64,000 nucleotides of DNA, taken from contig NZ_JQED01000017.1 in the NCBI RefSeq assembly GCF_000764225.1, positions 233,117 to 297,116 of the forward strand, read 5' to 3'. Positions within the stretch are counted from its first letter, which is position 1. Each line of letters opens with the position of its first letter. The notes under the pieces were generated by a model. The model saw only the letters and a program-made list of their open reading frames with translations. It had not been told where the DNA came from and made no database searches. The translations under genes and the position numbers were made by a program. The DNA comes from Colwellia psychrerythraea. GTDB taxonomy: Bacteria > Pseudomonadota > Gammaproteobacteria > Enterobacterales > Alteromonadaceae. This document shows, piece after piece, positions 8,385 to 17,672 of this stretch.

Positions 8385-9140
8385 TTAATTACTAGATGTT
8401 TTAAACGGTTTGAATAATCGCGCTTTAACTGATCGCCAATGCGTTTTTGGTATTTTAGGCGCCAAAGACAATAAATGTTGGTAATCAAGCTGTGTTGGAG
8501 TGACTTCACCGCCATGGGCAAGAATAATACTCTCAGGCTTTAAGGTGATAATTTTATGTAATGAAGCTCGATATCTATTCGGGTAAAAAATAGGGAAGGG
8601 GGGGATGAATCTATTTTTAACCTTCACTATTAAATCAGCAACATAGATCTTATTGCTAGGTAAGTGGTGTAAAGAGATATCTCTATCTGTATGGCCTTGG
8701 GTTGCTAGTGCTTTCCATTCAGAAAAACCAGGTAATTGCTCACCATCATTAAGTTTATAATCAGCGGTTAATTGACTAGAATACCAAAAATTGAGGCGAG
8801 GTTTCTTCATGCGCTTTGCTACCCATTTAGCTAATAGTATGTCGGTAAGGTGCATGAGACGGCCATCAATACCTGAATACCATTGTCCACTAACATTGGC
8901 AGCTGCCACTTTACAGCCCGTGAGCTTTCGTAGTTTATTGGCAGCACCGGCATGATCTGGGTGCATGTGTGTTACCACGACTAACGATAAATCATTGAAA
9001 GGCCTTTGTAAGGTCTTAGTGATAAATAGCTTAAGCATTGAAATGTCTGAACGACAGCATCCATCAAGCAATAGCAGCTTGTTGGGGTACTCAGCGAGTA
9101 AAATTGTTTGGATGTGCCCATCTATGTGGTGTAATTTCAT
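8385..9140 (-). CDS. Metallo-beta-lactamase-fold hydrolase
   Basis: A 251-residue cytoplasmic protein without a signal peptide. The metal site is complete: H58-M-H60-P-D62-H63, then His150 (QGH), Asp169 (YVADL) and His209 (LAHGG). This is the dinuclear-zinc plan of the MBL superfamily, which includes glyoxalase II, lactonases and other hydrolases. The substrate cannot be told from sequence. It lies downstream of the RND operon on the same strand, with 225 bases between them, so it is probably transcribed separately. Lactonase-like and generic MBL-hydrolase assignments both remain possible. Confidence 0.82.
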   Translation of the reverse strand: MKLHHIDGHIQTILLAEYPNKLLLLDGCCRSDISMLKLFITKTLQRPFNDLSLVVVTHMHPDHAGAANKLRKLTGCKVAAANVSGQWYSGIDGRLMHLTDILLAKWVAKRMKKPRLNFWYSSQLTADYKLNDGEQLPGFSEWKALATQGHTDRDISLHHLPSNKIYVADLIVKVKNRFIPPFPIFYPNRYRASLHKIITLKPESIILAHGGEVTPTQLDYQHLLSLAPKIPKTHWRSVKARLFKPFKTSSN

Positions 9141-9365
9141 AATGATAGTACAGTTCAGTCATAATTTAATTATCGCTTTATACTGTAAAAGAAAAGCTAT
9201 GCCTCTGCACTCTATTTACTTACTTTTAACATTATACTGACTATGGCTGGCCTTTATAGCAGTATGCTAGGCAAGTAAATTTATCAGCAAGAGGATATTG
9301 GCTTTTGACACTGTATAACCATCTACTTGCTTCCAGCGGATGGTTATGCAGGATAATTAATAGCG

Positions 9366-12300
9366 CTAATTAAGAACTTTCTGCAAAGCTTCCTCTGAGA
9401 CTTGCACTTCATCTACAGCAAGCTTTTGCCTTTTTCGCGCGAGTAATAAATAGAAGCTTGGTAAAATGAACAAGGTAAATATTGTTCCAATGAACATGCC
9501 TGCCACTAAAATAATACCAATACTATTACGTGCTTCTGCACCCGCTCCCGTCACCAATACTAAAGGAAAATGACCTAATATAGTGGCTGCTGTAGTCATC
9601 AAAATAGGACGTAAACGTGTTGTCGCGGCTTCAGTTACGGCTGCGAGTTTATTGGCACCGAGCTCTTGGGCATGATTAGCAAATTCAACAATCAAAATAC
9701 CATTTTTAGCAATTAATCCAATTAAGGTGATTAACCCTATTTGCGAGTATATGTTAATAGTGGTTAATTCAATATAAGGAATAAGTAGGGCACCTGATAA
9801 AGCTAATGGTACACAGCCAAGTAATACCACTAATGGATCTCTGAAACTATTAAATTGTATCGCAAGTACTAGAAATACAATTAATAAAGATATTCCCAGT
9901 ACCATAATTAATGTATTACCTTCTTTCCGTAATTGCCTAGATTCTCCTGCGTAATCAATCGAGTAACCTAAAGGCAATATTTCTTTTGCGGCATCTTCTA
10001 TCGCTGATAACGCCGCTTCTTTATTAGAACCTGGCGCAACACCTCCGTAGACCCTAAAAGATGTTTGTTGCGCAAAGGTACCTAGTTGTCTCGGTACTGT
10101 TTTCCATTGTAAATCTGCTATCGCTGAAACAGGCATCAACTCACCAGAAGGTAGTTTAATATCCAATGATAAAATTGCTTCGGTTTTACTGCGCACTTCG
10201 TCATTAACAATAGGGATCACTCGATATGCTTTACCGTCTGCATCAAAACGATTAACAAAGTTGCTCGATAATAAAATACCTAATTGTTCGCTAATTTCGC
10301 CGACATTCATACCTAAATCAGCAATTTTTTCTCGATTTAATTGCAACTCTACTTGCGGTAAATCCATTTTCAAGTCGGTATCGGCAAAGAGGAATTTACC
10401 ACTGGAAAATGCTGCGCCAACAAGTTGATCTGCATATTGCTTCATTTCACTATACGGCGCTGTGGCTTTAACAATCATTTCAATTTCAAACTGACCCGAA
10501 CTCGGTAATGAAGAGGGTAAAATTGGAAACATGTTCAGTCCCGGGATTTGCGATAACTTACCGTAAATTTTTGGCACTAAAGATTGCGCACTGTAATCAC
10601 GGTTTTCAGCATTATCTAACTCTAAACCGCCAAAACCACCGCCACCAAAAATGATTTGCCATATTTGTTTACCGCCTTCAATCTCCTGTAGACTCTCAAT
10701 AACTGGGTTCATTTGCGCTACGTTATAAGCCATTGACGCATCTGGTGGCGATTGAATGACAAACATAACTGTGGCTTGATCTTCTATTGGCGCCAATTCT
10801 TTTTTAGAGTCGAGATAAAAAGGGATAGTAAGCAATGATATGACTAGCGCTATTAAAAATACTTGTCCTTGCCATTTAAATATATGGGTTAATAATTGGC
10901 CATATCGTCGTTGTATTCTCTCAAAAAGGTGATTAACTTTAGCGGTTAACCAACTCTCTTCGCCACCCTTAGGGGAAACATAAGCACTCATAATGGGTGA
11001 CAAGGTAATAGCCACAATACCCGAAATGATGACGGCGATAGCGAGGGTAAACGCAAATTCTTTGAATAGTACGCCTGTTAGCCCTGATAAAAAGCCAATA
11101 GGTGCATAAACGGCAGCTAGCGTTAATGTCATTGAAATAATCGGTACAAGTAGTTGGCGGGAGCTAATGAGTGCCGCATCGAATTTTGATAAACCTTGGC
11201 GCATCAAGCGTGCAACGTTTTCAACCACTACAATGGCATCATCTACCACTAAACCAACGGACAATACTATCGCTAAAACGGTTAATAGGTTTAATGAAAA
11301 GCCCATTATGGCCATAGCGGCAATTGCCCCTAAAATAGAAATAGGTATGGTAATTAAAGGCACTATGGCACTTCTAAATGAACCCATAAGTAGTACAACG
11401 ACTAAGCCAACTAAAAGAACCGTTTCGGCCAAGGTGGTAAAAATCTCTTTCAATGCATCGCGCATGTATAACGTGCCGTCGTAGGCATAATCAATTGATA
11501 AACCGTGGGGTAGTGTTTTATTTAGTTCATCAATTTTTTTATATAATTTATCACCAATAGCAATTTCATTAGCCCCAGGTAAGGGCCAAATCGAAATGTA
11601 GACAGCATCTTTATCGTTTAACCTTGCAGTAACGCTGGTGTCTTCTGCAGCCAATTCAACCTTTGCAACATCTTTTAAATAAATAGTCGCACCATCAACT
11701 TCACTAATGACAAGTTGTTGAAACTCTTCAACACTACTAAGTTGGGTATTGGCAACAATATCAATTTTCTGACGAGTGTTTTCAACATAACCCATAGTGG
11801 CTATGGTGTTGTTTTTTGCTAAGGCTTCATAGACATTACTAGCGCTTAGGTTAAATACTTGCAGTGCCTGAGCATTTAACCATATACGCATTGCCGGAGT
11901 TCTCGCGCCTTCAATACCAACGCGTTGTACGCCCTCAATCGCATTTAAAACAGGGTTTACTTGGCGAGTTAGATAGTCGGTAATACGTGATAAGTCATTA
12001 CCATTGGCTTGGACATTTAAGTAAAAAACAGCAAAAGGTCTATCCGCTCGACTTACAGACACGACAGGATCTTGAGCACCTTGTGGTAATTCAAAACGAA
12101 TTTGACCTAAACGTGCTGTCAATTCGGCTAATGCCAATGTTGAATTCTCATTTAATTTGAGCCAAGCCGTTACTTTAGAACTGCCAGAAGTACTTGTTGA
12201 ATCAACGTACTCAACACCAGGCACAGTAGCGGCGGCACGCTCAATAGGCTCGGTGATGAAACCTTTGACCACATCAGCAGATGCACCAATATAATAAGTG

Positions 12301-12461
12301 TCAATCACTAATGAAGCACTGTCTATTTTAGGGAATTGTAAAACAGGAATTTTACTTGCAGACCAAAGGCCTGCGATACAAATAATGATAGATAAGACAA
12401 TTGCAACAACAGGACGTCTTACAAAGATGTCCATTATAGATGGTTTACTTTCTTGCATCAT
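9366..12461 (-). CDS. RND efflux pump, inner-membrane transporter (HAE1/AcrB-like)
   Basis: A 1031-residue AcrB/MexF-type transporter with the usual twelve-helix plan and two large periplasmic loops (about residues 35-335 and 555-865). The proton-relay Asp pair is present in VVDDAIVVVEN near 403-413. It starts 6 bases after the stop codon of the membrane fusion protein gene, so the two are cotranscribed. The pump should export hydrophobic or amphiphilic compounds with a TolC-type outer-membrane channel, which is not encoded here. The TetR-type gene at the head of the operon is its likely repressor. The length is normal and no key residue seems lost. Confidence 0.93.
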   Translation of the reverse strand: MMQESKPSIMDIFVRRPVVAIVLSIIICIAGLWSASKIPVLQFPKIDSASLVIDTYYIGASADVVKGFITEPIERAAATVPGVEYVDSTSTSGSSKVTAWLKLNENSTLALAELTARLGQIRFELPQGAQDPVVSVSRADRPFAVFYLNVQANGNDLSRITDYLTRQVNPVLNAIEGVQRVGIEGARTPAMRIWLNAQALQVFNLSASNVYEALAKNNTIATMGYVENTRQKIDIVANTQLSSVEEFQQLVISEVDGATIYLKDVAKVELAAEDTSVTARLNDKDAVYISIWPLPGANEIAIGDKLYKKIDELNKTLPHGLSIDYAYDGTLYMRDALKEIFTTLAETVLLVGLVVVLLMGSFRSAIVPLITIPISILGAIAAMAIMGFSLNLLTVLAIVLSVGLVVDDAIVVVENVARLMRQGLSKFDAALISSRQLLVPIISMTLTLAAVYAPIGFLSGLTGVLFKEFAFTLAIAVIISGIVAITLSPIMSAYVSPKGGEESWLTAKVNHLFERIQRRYGQLLTHIFKWQGQVFLIALVISLLTIPFYLDSKKELAPIEDQATVMFVIQSPPDASMAYNVAQMNPVIESLQEIEGGKQIWQIIFGGGGFGGLELDNAENRDYSAQSLVPKIYGKLSQIPGLNMFPILPSSLPSSGQFEIEMIVKATAPYSEMKQYADQLVGAAFSSGKFLFADTDLKMDLPQVELQLNREKIADLGMNVGEISEQLGILLSSNFVNRFDADGKAYRVIPIVNDEVRSKTEAILSLDIKLPSGELMPVSAIADLQWKTVPRQLGTFAQQTSFRVYGGVAPGSNKEAALSAIEDAAKEILPLGYSIDYAGESRQLRKEGNTLIMVLGISLLIVFLVLAIQFNSFRDPLVVLLGCVPLALSGALLIPYIELTTINIYSQIGLITLIGLIAKNGILIVEFANHAQELGANKLAAVTEAATTRLRPILMTTAATILGHFPLVLVTGAGAEARNSIGIILVAGMFIGTIFTLFILPSFYLLLARKRQKLAVDEVQVSEEALQKVLN

Positions 12462-12467
12462 AATCCC

Positions 12468-13604
12468 TTATTCTTGTGCGATAGCTTCAGAAACTACTGC
12501 TTGAGTCTTTTCTTCGTTCACATCACTAGCGGCTTCATCAGCTAGGTATACTTTCATACCTGGAAATAACTTGAATGCACCTTTGTTGGCAACAAGCTGT
12601 CCTGCTGTTACACCCGAAAGGATCATGACCTGCTCACCATGTCGCTCACCCAACTCAACGGGGACTTGTTTGGCGCGATAGTTACCCTCTTCATCAGTCT
12701 CTAAAACAAAGACATAGTTACCTAATGCATCACGTTTTATCGCTAAATCAGGTACAACGGCAAGAGTCGTTTCATTCGCAATGGGCACAATCACCGATAC
12801 CAAGGTATTCGGCTTTAAGGCCAAGGTTTCTGATGGGAGTTGTACGCGATATTTTAGGTGACGTGACAGACGAGATAACTGTGGATCTATTGCGATAATT
12901 TTTGCTTCGAATACTGCATCTTGATTAATAGGACTAATCTTGACCGTCGAAGATAAACCTAATTCTTGGTAAAGCTGTGGCAGATTAAAATCAATCCAAG
13001 TGAAATCATTAACCCCTACCAGTTCAAGTACTTGACTGTTTTTATCTAAATATTGACCAATTTCTAGTGAATGAATACCGATTTTAGCGGTGAATGGTGC
13101 AGTTAATGTCTTCTTATCGATGGCAGTAGTGATAGCTGATATCTCTGCTTTAGCTATTTGTACCGCAGCGCGAGCCTGATCAACCTGTTCTTCACTAATG
13201 CCACGGTTTTTATGCAATTTAATATTACGATTTAACGTTTGTTGATTTAATGTCAATGTCGCTTCAGCAGCCATTAAGCGCGCATCTTCGTCACGATGGT
13301 CTAATTCGAGTAATACTTGTCCTTTATTTACAATCTGACCTGACGTTGCATTTAAATGAGTAATTTCCCCAGCCAATTCGTTGTTGAGCATTAAAAATTT
13401 AAATGCTTGTACCTCGCCACTGACTTGAATATTTTTTTGGTAACTCATATTAGCCACCTTCACTGCGGTTACTGTTGCCGCCATCTCTGGCATATTTGCA
13501 GCTTGCTCATTGGCAGCTTGTTGTAGCGATGCTTTGTAGTTATATAAGCCAAAAATTGTGCCGGCTAATATGATAATCACTAAAAGCCATTTAGTTATAT
13601 TCAT
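12468..13604 (-). CDS. RND efflux pump, periplasmic membrane fusion protein (HlyD/AcrA-like)
   Basis: A 378-residue adaptor with an N-terminal membrane anchor (about residues 5-22), paired lipoyl-like halves (G-Q-V-L-L-E-L-D near the first, a helical hairpin around 95-155) and a C-terminal barrel. Such proteins bridge the RND transporter and the outer-membrane channel. I chose the ATG at 13604 because AAGGA lies seven bases upstream; an in-frame ATG at 13631 would add nine residues but lacks this site. The transporter gene starts 6 bases downstream. The tetR gene ends 121 bases upstream. Confidence 0.92.
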   Translation of the reverse strand: MNITKWLLVIIILAGTIFGLYNYKASLQQAANEQAANMPEMAATVTAVKVANMSYQKNIQVSGEVQAFKFLMLNNELAGEITHLNATSGQIVNKGQVLLELDHRDEDARLMAAEATLTLNQQTLNRNIKLHKNRGISEEQVDQARAAVQIAKAEISAITTAIDKKTLTAPFTAKIGIHSLEIGQYLDKNSQVLELVGVNDFTWIDFNLPQLYQELGLSSTVKISPINQDAVFEAKIIAIDPQLSRLSRHLKYRVQLPSETLALKPNTLVSVIVPIANETTLAVVPDLAIKRDALGNYVFVLETDEEGNYRAKQVPVELGERHGEQVMILSGVTAGQLVANKGAFKLFPGMKVYLADEAASDVNEEKTQAVVSEAIAQE

Positions 13605-13725
13605 GATTATTCCTTTATCTTTTTTATTCAAGCACTTAAGCTCTATGTTTAAGTGGTTTTGTGTTTGTCAGCTGCTGCGTTTTGATTCTCTTTATGGAAG
13701 TAAATCAATGCAGACTCTTAATTTA

Positions 13726-14451
13726 TTATCTAAGTTGTGCACCTGTTAAGTGCAGACAAACTTTTTCAATATCATCATTTGAAATCTTTTGTTGCCAATC
13801 GTATGTATTCACTAAACGTTTCATGGTGCGAATATGAATATTATCGGCGGCTAGTACGAAGCTATTTTCATCTTCGGTATTCTCTTTAAGATCATTATGC
13901 CAGCATTGGTGCAAGCGCACGGTTTTAAAGTAACCGACCGATAAGGACCAAGTACCTAAATTGATTTCTTCAATATCTCGATTGCCTGAGGTTAATTCAC
14001 CAGAATCCGCTGCGGCTTGTAAAAACTGCTGAAACATAGCTTCGCATTTTTTCCCACAGGCGATCATTCTCGTTAACCAACGCTCTGAGCATCGTTTCAT
14101 CATCGCTTCGGTATTCACAATACTTTCGAGTTGATTATCAAAGTTATACATTTGAACTTTAGAGAAATCTAACAAGCTTGTCGCTAAAATACGCTCTGGT
14201 GTTGTTAAGGGTAATGCGAGTACTTTTTCGAAAACCGATTGTCGCTCTTGATACATGCGAGTAGCTAAGGCAATAAGTACATCTTCTTTACATTGTACAA
14301 ACTTATAAACCGACCCCATTGACAGACCTGCTAACTTAGCAATGGCAGACATGGAGAAGTCTAATAAACTACTTTCTTCTATTGCTTTAATTGCCGCACA
14401 AATGATTAATCTTTCTTGTTCTTCTGCACTAAATCGTGGAGCTGGAGCCAT
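13726..14451 (-). CDS. TetR-family regulator of the adjacent RND operon
   Basis: From the ATG at 14451 the protein has about 241 residues. An N-terminal TetR helix-turn-helix is clear (IAKLAGLSMGSVYKFV), followed by an all-helical ligand-binding domain. The frame can be extended to 14526, but a good promoter (TTGAAC, 16-bp spacer, TAGAAT) lies inside that extension, which supports the shorter start. As first gene of a tetR-mfp-RND operon it most likely represses itself and the pump and releases DNA when an efflux substrate binds. The ligand is unknown. Confidence 0.87.
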   Translation of the reverse strand: MAPAPRFSAEEQERLIICAAIKAIEESSLLDFSMSAIAKLAGLSMGSVYKFVQCKEDVLIALATRMYQERQSVFEKVLALPLTTPERILATSLLDFSKVQMYNFDNQLESIVNTEAMMKRCSERWLTRMIACGKKCEAMFQQFLQAAADSGELTSGNRDIEEINLGTWSLSVGYFKTVRLHQCWHNDLKENTEDENSFVLAADNIHIRTMKRLVNTYDWQQKISNDDIEKVCLHLTGAQLR

Positions 14452-14461
14452 GTAAAACCTA

Positions 14462-14522
14462 TAGAAAATGTTATTCGAATGTCGTTCAAATGCTATTCTA
14501 ACTGACTTAATGCCAAGTTCAA
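14462..14522 (-). promoter_or_regulatory. Promoter and repeated operator-like sites of the tetR-RND operon
   Basis: On the minus strand TTGAAC (14522-14517), a 16-bp spacer and TAGAAT (14500-14495) form a sigma70-like promoter. Directly downstream lie head-to-tail 11-base repeats of the form CATT(T/C)GAA, one of which contains the palindrome TTCGAA. This is a likely autoregulatory TetR site, judged by position only. Confidence 0.45.
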
Positions 14523-14597
14523 GCACAAAATTTACTGAGTTACCTGATAGGGAGCATTTAAGGCTTGTCGTTTAAATGAAAATAAACGCTATAAAAA

Positions 14598-15056
14598 TTA
14601 ACTGATGCTCTTTGACATAAAGGTACTGTAGGGATCTTCTTGATAATCTGCGAAGGGCTGACATGGATGAAAACCAAGTTGCTGATAAAGTGCTTGTGCG
14701 GGCAAAAATGCATCCATAGTGCCTGTTTCTAAACTTAGTCTTTGGTAGCCTCGGCTAATTGCTTCTGCAAAGATATACTCCAACAGGCACTTGGCGACTC
14801 CTTGACGTAAAAAGTTTGCTGAAGTACGCATGGATTTAATTTCACCATGGGTTTCATCTAACTCTTTTAACGCTCCACAACCCGCTAGTTCACCATTTTT
14901 CCAAACACACAAAAAGGTAATTTCCCTTTGCGCTAATGCCGATAAATCGAGGGCGTGAACACTCTCTGGTGGAGAGTGTAACAGCATCTCTTGATGATGT
15001 TGCTCTAGCAATGCGATGACTGATGGGTGTGTGAGTGATCCAATGCAGACTTTCAT
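14598..15056 (-). CDS. GNAT-family N-acetyltransferase
   Basis: A 152-residue protein with the GNAT fold. The acetyl-CoA-binding motif A is visible as R-Q-G-V-A-K-C-L-L near residue 95, after strand 4 (IKSMRTSANFL), and the closing ALYQQLGFHPC motif is typical. The end of the protein (F-A-D-Y-x-x-D-P-Y-S-x-F-M) matches the YsnE/PaiA-like group of small acetyltransferases. The acceptor cannot be inferred. The gene stands alone between the tetR and DUF2750 genes on the same strand. Confidence 0.8.
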   Translation of the reverse strand: MKVCIGSLTHPSVIALLEQHHQEMLLHSPPESVHALDLSALAQREITFLCVWKNGELAGCGALKELDETHGEIKSMRTSANFLRQGVAKCLLEYIFAEAISRGYQRLSLETGTMDAFLPAQALYQQLGFHPCQPFADYQEDPYSTFMSKSIS

Positions 15057-15214
15057 GCTTTCCTTAAAATATTTGGATTTTCAGAGTTAATGTTATTAAT
15101 GTAGATGAAACACTTCGCCTATAGGGAGCGCATTAGCAAGCTAATGACAAAAGCAAATAAGTGAATCCGCTTAATACCAAGCAACTTCATAGCAATACAG
15201 CGATATAAACTTTA

Positions 15215-15607
15215 TTATTTTCTGTTTTGTTTCTTGGTTTCTTTTAATAAAGCCTCTTCAAACTCTTCCGGAAATAAGACCAAGCCTTGATTATCTTGAT
15301 TTGGAAAAGCAACTAATGCTAGTTCGTCATCTACTAAGCCAGTACTCCAACGGCTGTACCATTTACTCAATGATATAGCTTCAGCTTTACATTCCTGCCA
15401 TTCATCCGTTGCCCAGCGCTGAGCAAATTCCTCGTTTGGCCATACAGGCACGCAATCTTCATCTTCTGTATTTAGCATCACACATCCATGTTTGTCAGCT
15501 AATATCCAAATTTCTTTGTTACTAATTACTTGTTGAAGTAGGTAATTTAAACGTTTTTCTTCATCGTACTTTTCTATCGTATTGAGTTGATCGCTGCTGA
15601 TTGACAT
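15215..15607 (-). CDS. DUF2750 family protein
   Basis: A 130-residue soluble protein, Trp- and Glu-rich, with the DUF2750 pattern: an N-terminal helix ending in a G-C-V-M-L strand, the V-W-P-x-x-E-F-A segment near 75, a W-x-x-x-x-A-x-x-I-S-L motif near 95, and a terminal V-L-F-P-x-E-F-E-E-A-L. The family has no known function. No signal peptide or membrane segment is present. The small-RNA candidate B is transcribed on the same strand about 195 bases upstream but ends at its own terminator. Confidence 0.75.
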   Translation of the reverse strand: MSISSDQLNTIEKYDEEKRLNYLLQQVISNKEIWILADKHGCVMLNTEDEDCVPVWPNEEFAQRWATDEWQECKAEAISLSKWYSRWSTGLVDDELALVAFPNQDNQGLVLFPEEFEEALLKETKKQNRK

Positions 15608-15800
15608 AGTTGCCTAGGAGGTTTGTATAGATGAGCAATATTTTACCGTGTTAGTGCTAGGCAAACAACATGAATGAGTTTGCCCATTACACAGTAGGAA
15701 TTAGCATTGTTGGTTAATGACTGATCTTTTTTCTGTTAGAAACTAAACCACTTGATAGTAGACGTATGAGAATAATTTTAGGAAAAGATAAGAATTAGGC

Positions 15801-15891
15801 AAAAAAAAACCGATAGCAGGGCTATCGGTGACTTAGCTATGAGGAAAGCTAGAATATTCAATTATTACAACAAGCGTCCGCATTAGGGAAC
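15801..15891 (-). ncRNA. Small-RNA candidate B (paralogue of 5224-5333)
   Basis: A minus-strand promoter (TTGCGA at 15927-15922, 17-bp spacer, TATACT at 15904-15899) predicts a start near 15891. The RNA begins with a GTTC/GGAC hairpin, continues with TTGTAATAATT, then a stem TAGCT/AGCTA whose eight-base loop is TTCCTCAT, and ends in a perfect 9-bp stem ACCGATAGC/GCTATCGGT followed by nine T residues. Each element has a counterpart in the same order at 5224-5333, and the first two stems differ by compensating or wobble changes. The loop is complementary to GAGGAA-type ribosome binding sites. I do not recognise it as a named family. Confidence 0.68.
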
Positions 15892-15898
15892 GAAGAGA

Positions 15899-15927
15899 AG
15901 TATAGAGTAAACGCTCTATATTCGCAA
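15899..15927 (-). promoter_or_regulatory. Promoter and palindromic operator of small-RNA candidate B
   Basis: The boxes TTGCGA and TATACT are 17 bp apart on the minus strand. A palindrome with TATAGAG and CTCTATA arms (15901-15920) fills the spacer and overlaps the -10 box, as in copy A. A shared repressor is likely; its identity is unknown. Confidence 0.6.
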
Positions 15928-16132
15928 GTGTTTTTGTAATTTTATTCCATTCGTGTTGCTTTCTTACATTGTGTTACTGCTAAATAAATGTCTTTTAAGT
16001 ATTTATTGCTGATTTAAGACACCTTTGTTTTAGTTAGATCAATAAAAAGTCAGTAGGGTGTTTGGTGATTTAGCATGCATACAGTAAACTATCGGCAATT
16101 ATAGTTTTAACATTGCTTAAAGTGAAAATATC

Positions 16133-16948
16133 ATGTCTACAACAGATCAAAACTCTCAAGCCAGTGACTTACCTACAACGTCAGAAATACCCGCTAATGT
16201 CGACAATGAAAGTACCACTCACTTTGGTTATAAAACGATAGAAAAAGACGATAAAATTTCAATGGTCGCTGGTGTATTTCACTCGGTTGCTAAGCAATAT
16301 GATGTGATGAATGATTTAATGTCATTTGGTATTCATCGTTTGTGGAAACGTTTTACTATTGATGCAAGTGGTGTACGACCTGGTAATAAGGTCCTAGATC
16401 TTGCTGGCGGTACCGGTGATTTAACTGCTAAGTTTTCCAAGTTAGTTGGCCGTGAAGGTAAAGTTATATTAGCTGATATCAACAGTTCTATGCTAAACGT
16501 TGGTCGTGACAAACTGCGCGATAAAGGTTTAGTGCAAAATATAGAATATGTGCAAGCAAATGCCGAATATTTACCTTTTGAAGAGAATACTTTTGATATA
16601 GTTACTATCGCCTTTGGTCTTCGCAATGTAACAGATAAAGATAAAGCGTTGCGTTCTATTTATTCGGTACTCAAACCAGGTGGTCGTTTACTGGTTTTAG
16701 AGTTTTCAAAACCTGAACATGAATTATTGAATAAAGCTTATGATTTTTATTCATTCAATATATTACCTAAAATGGGTGAACTGGTAGCAAAAGATGGTGA
16801 AAGCTACCAATATCTAGCAGAATCCATCCGGATGCACCCTGATCAAAATACCTTAAAAGGCATGATGGAAAATGCTGGCTTTGAACAAACAAGTTTTAAA
16901 AACTTAACTGGTGGTGTGGTTGCTTTACACAAAGGTTATAAGTTTTAA
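16133..16948 (+). CDS. ubiE: Ubiquinone/menaquinone biosynthesis C-methyltransferase UbiE
   Basis: UbiE uses S-adenosylmethionine to C-methylate demethylmenaquinone and 2-polyprenyl-6-methoxy-1,4-benzoquinol. The 271-residue protein closely follows E. coli UbiE (251 residues): [16 protein letters not shown], the SAM motif DLAGGTGDL near 88-96, F-G-L-R-N-V-T-D, and a C-terminal G-V-V-A-L-H-x-G-Y-K-F. It carries about 20 extra polar N-terminal residues. It is first in ubiE-ubiJ-ubiB, the same order as in E. coli; ubiJ starts 2 bases after its stop codon. Confidence 0.96.
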   Translation: MSTTDQNSQASDLPTTSEIPANVDNESTTHFGYKTIEKDDKISMVAGVFHSVAKQYDVMNDLMSFGIHRLWKRFTIDASGVRPGNKVLDLAGGTGDLTAKFSKLVGREGKVILADINSSMLNVGRDKLRDKGLVQNIEYVQANAEYLPFEENTFDIVTIAFGLRNVTDKDKALRSIYSVLKPGGRLLVLEFSKPEHELLNKAYDFYSFNILPKMGELVAKDGESYQYLAESIRMHPDQNTLKGMMENAGFEQTSFKNLTGGVVALHKGYKF

Positions 16949-16950
16949 CC

Positions 16951-17619
16951 ATGGCACCACTTCACAACCAGGCTGTCACTAAAATAAGCAACGACCTATT
17001 ATTAACACAGGTTGTCACGGCAACCCTTGAATTGATTATTAATAAAGCTCTGAGCTTGAATAATAAATCAGTCTCTTTTGCTGCTGTAGCGCAAAAGACG
17101 CTAACACTTAACTTGGCGGAGTTACCATTTTCGTTAAGTTTTACCTTAGATAATACTTCAATGCCTGCAAGCATTATTGTCCGCTCTGGTTATGAGTATA
17201 GTGATTGCACGATAAATACCAGCGTAAATACGCTTAAAAAGTTGAAAACTAACGTGCCTTTGACACAATTGATTAAAAGGGATGAACTAGATGTTAGTGG
17301 TGATATTAAAATAGCACAACAATTTTCCAATATTGCTCTATCACTCGACATAGATTGGCAAACAGAGCTTGCTAAACATATTGGTGATGTACCAACTCAT
17401 AAACTTTTACAGTTTGGTAATAAAATTACTAAATCACTTTCTAGCACAGGTAAACAGCTTGAAGCAGATATTAGTGAGTACCTTGTTCATGAAAAACGGT
17501 TAGTCGTAACGAACTCCCAACTAAATGCTTTTAACCAAATGACCAAAGATGTTGCTAGTGAAGTCGATGCTTTGTCAGCACGCATTGATAAACTCATTGC
17601 GGATACAGCGGGACAATAA
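16951..17619 (+). CDS. ubiJ: Ubiquinone biosynthesis accessory factor UbiJ
   Basis: A 222-residue protein with an N-terminal SCP2-like lipid-binding domain (about 20-120) and a C-terminal helical, coiled-coil-like part (about 150-220). UbiJ (formerly YigP) binds the polyprenyl intermediates in the soluble Ubi complex and works with UbiK. Its place between ubiE and ubiB and its length support the call. The start lies 2 bases after ubiE, so translation is probably coupled. Sequence conservation in this family is low, so the call leans on context. Confidence 0.88.
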   Translation: MAPLHNQAVTKISNDLLLTQVVTATLELIINKALSLNNKSVSFAAVAQKTLTLNLAELPFSLSFTLDNTSMPASIIVRSGYEYSDCTINTSVNTLKKLKTNVPLTQLIKRDELDVSGDIKIAQQFSNIALSLDIDWQTELAKHIGDVPTHKLLQFGNKITKSLSSTGKQLEADISEYLVHEKRLVVTNSQLNAFNQMTKDVASEVDALSARIDKLIADTAGQ

Positions 17620-17672
17620 TTAAATACTAGTCAGCACTAGCCTCTAATAAAAAATAGGAAATAATCACCACT

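Larger units (their letters stand above)
15608..16132. other. 525-bp intergenic region with small-RNA candidate B
   Basis: This lies between the divergent DUF2750 gene and ubiE. Apart from the small-RNA candidate at 15801-15891 and its promoter (15899-15927), I see no gene. The ubiE promoter should lie in 15950-16130, but I cannot pinpoint it. Confidence 0.7.

Noticed and set aside
9315..9347. Inverted repeat ATAACCATC/GATGGTTAT after the RND gene as a terminator
   Set aside because: The loop is 15 bases and no T run follows on the minus strand, so I did not list it.
15801..15891. A cis-acting attenuator of the DUF2750 gene instead of a small RNA
   Set aside because: The terminator is about 195 bases from the gene and copy A precedes an unrelated gene, so a stand-alone RNA is simpler, though not excluded.
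16030..16046. FNR-like half site TTAGATCAA upstream of ubiE and small-RNA candidate B
   Set aside because: Only one half matches, and the distance from the small-RNA start is about 145 bases.
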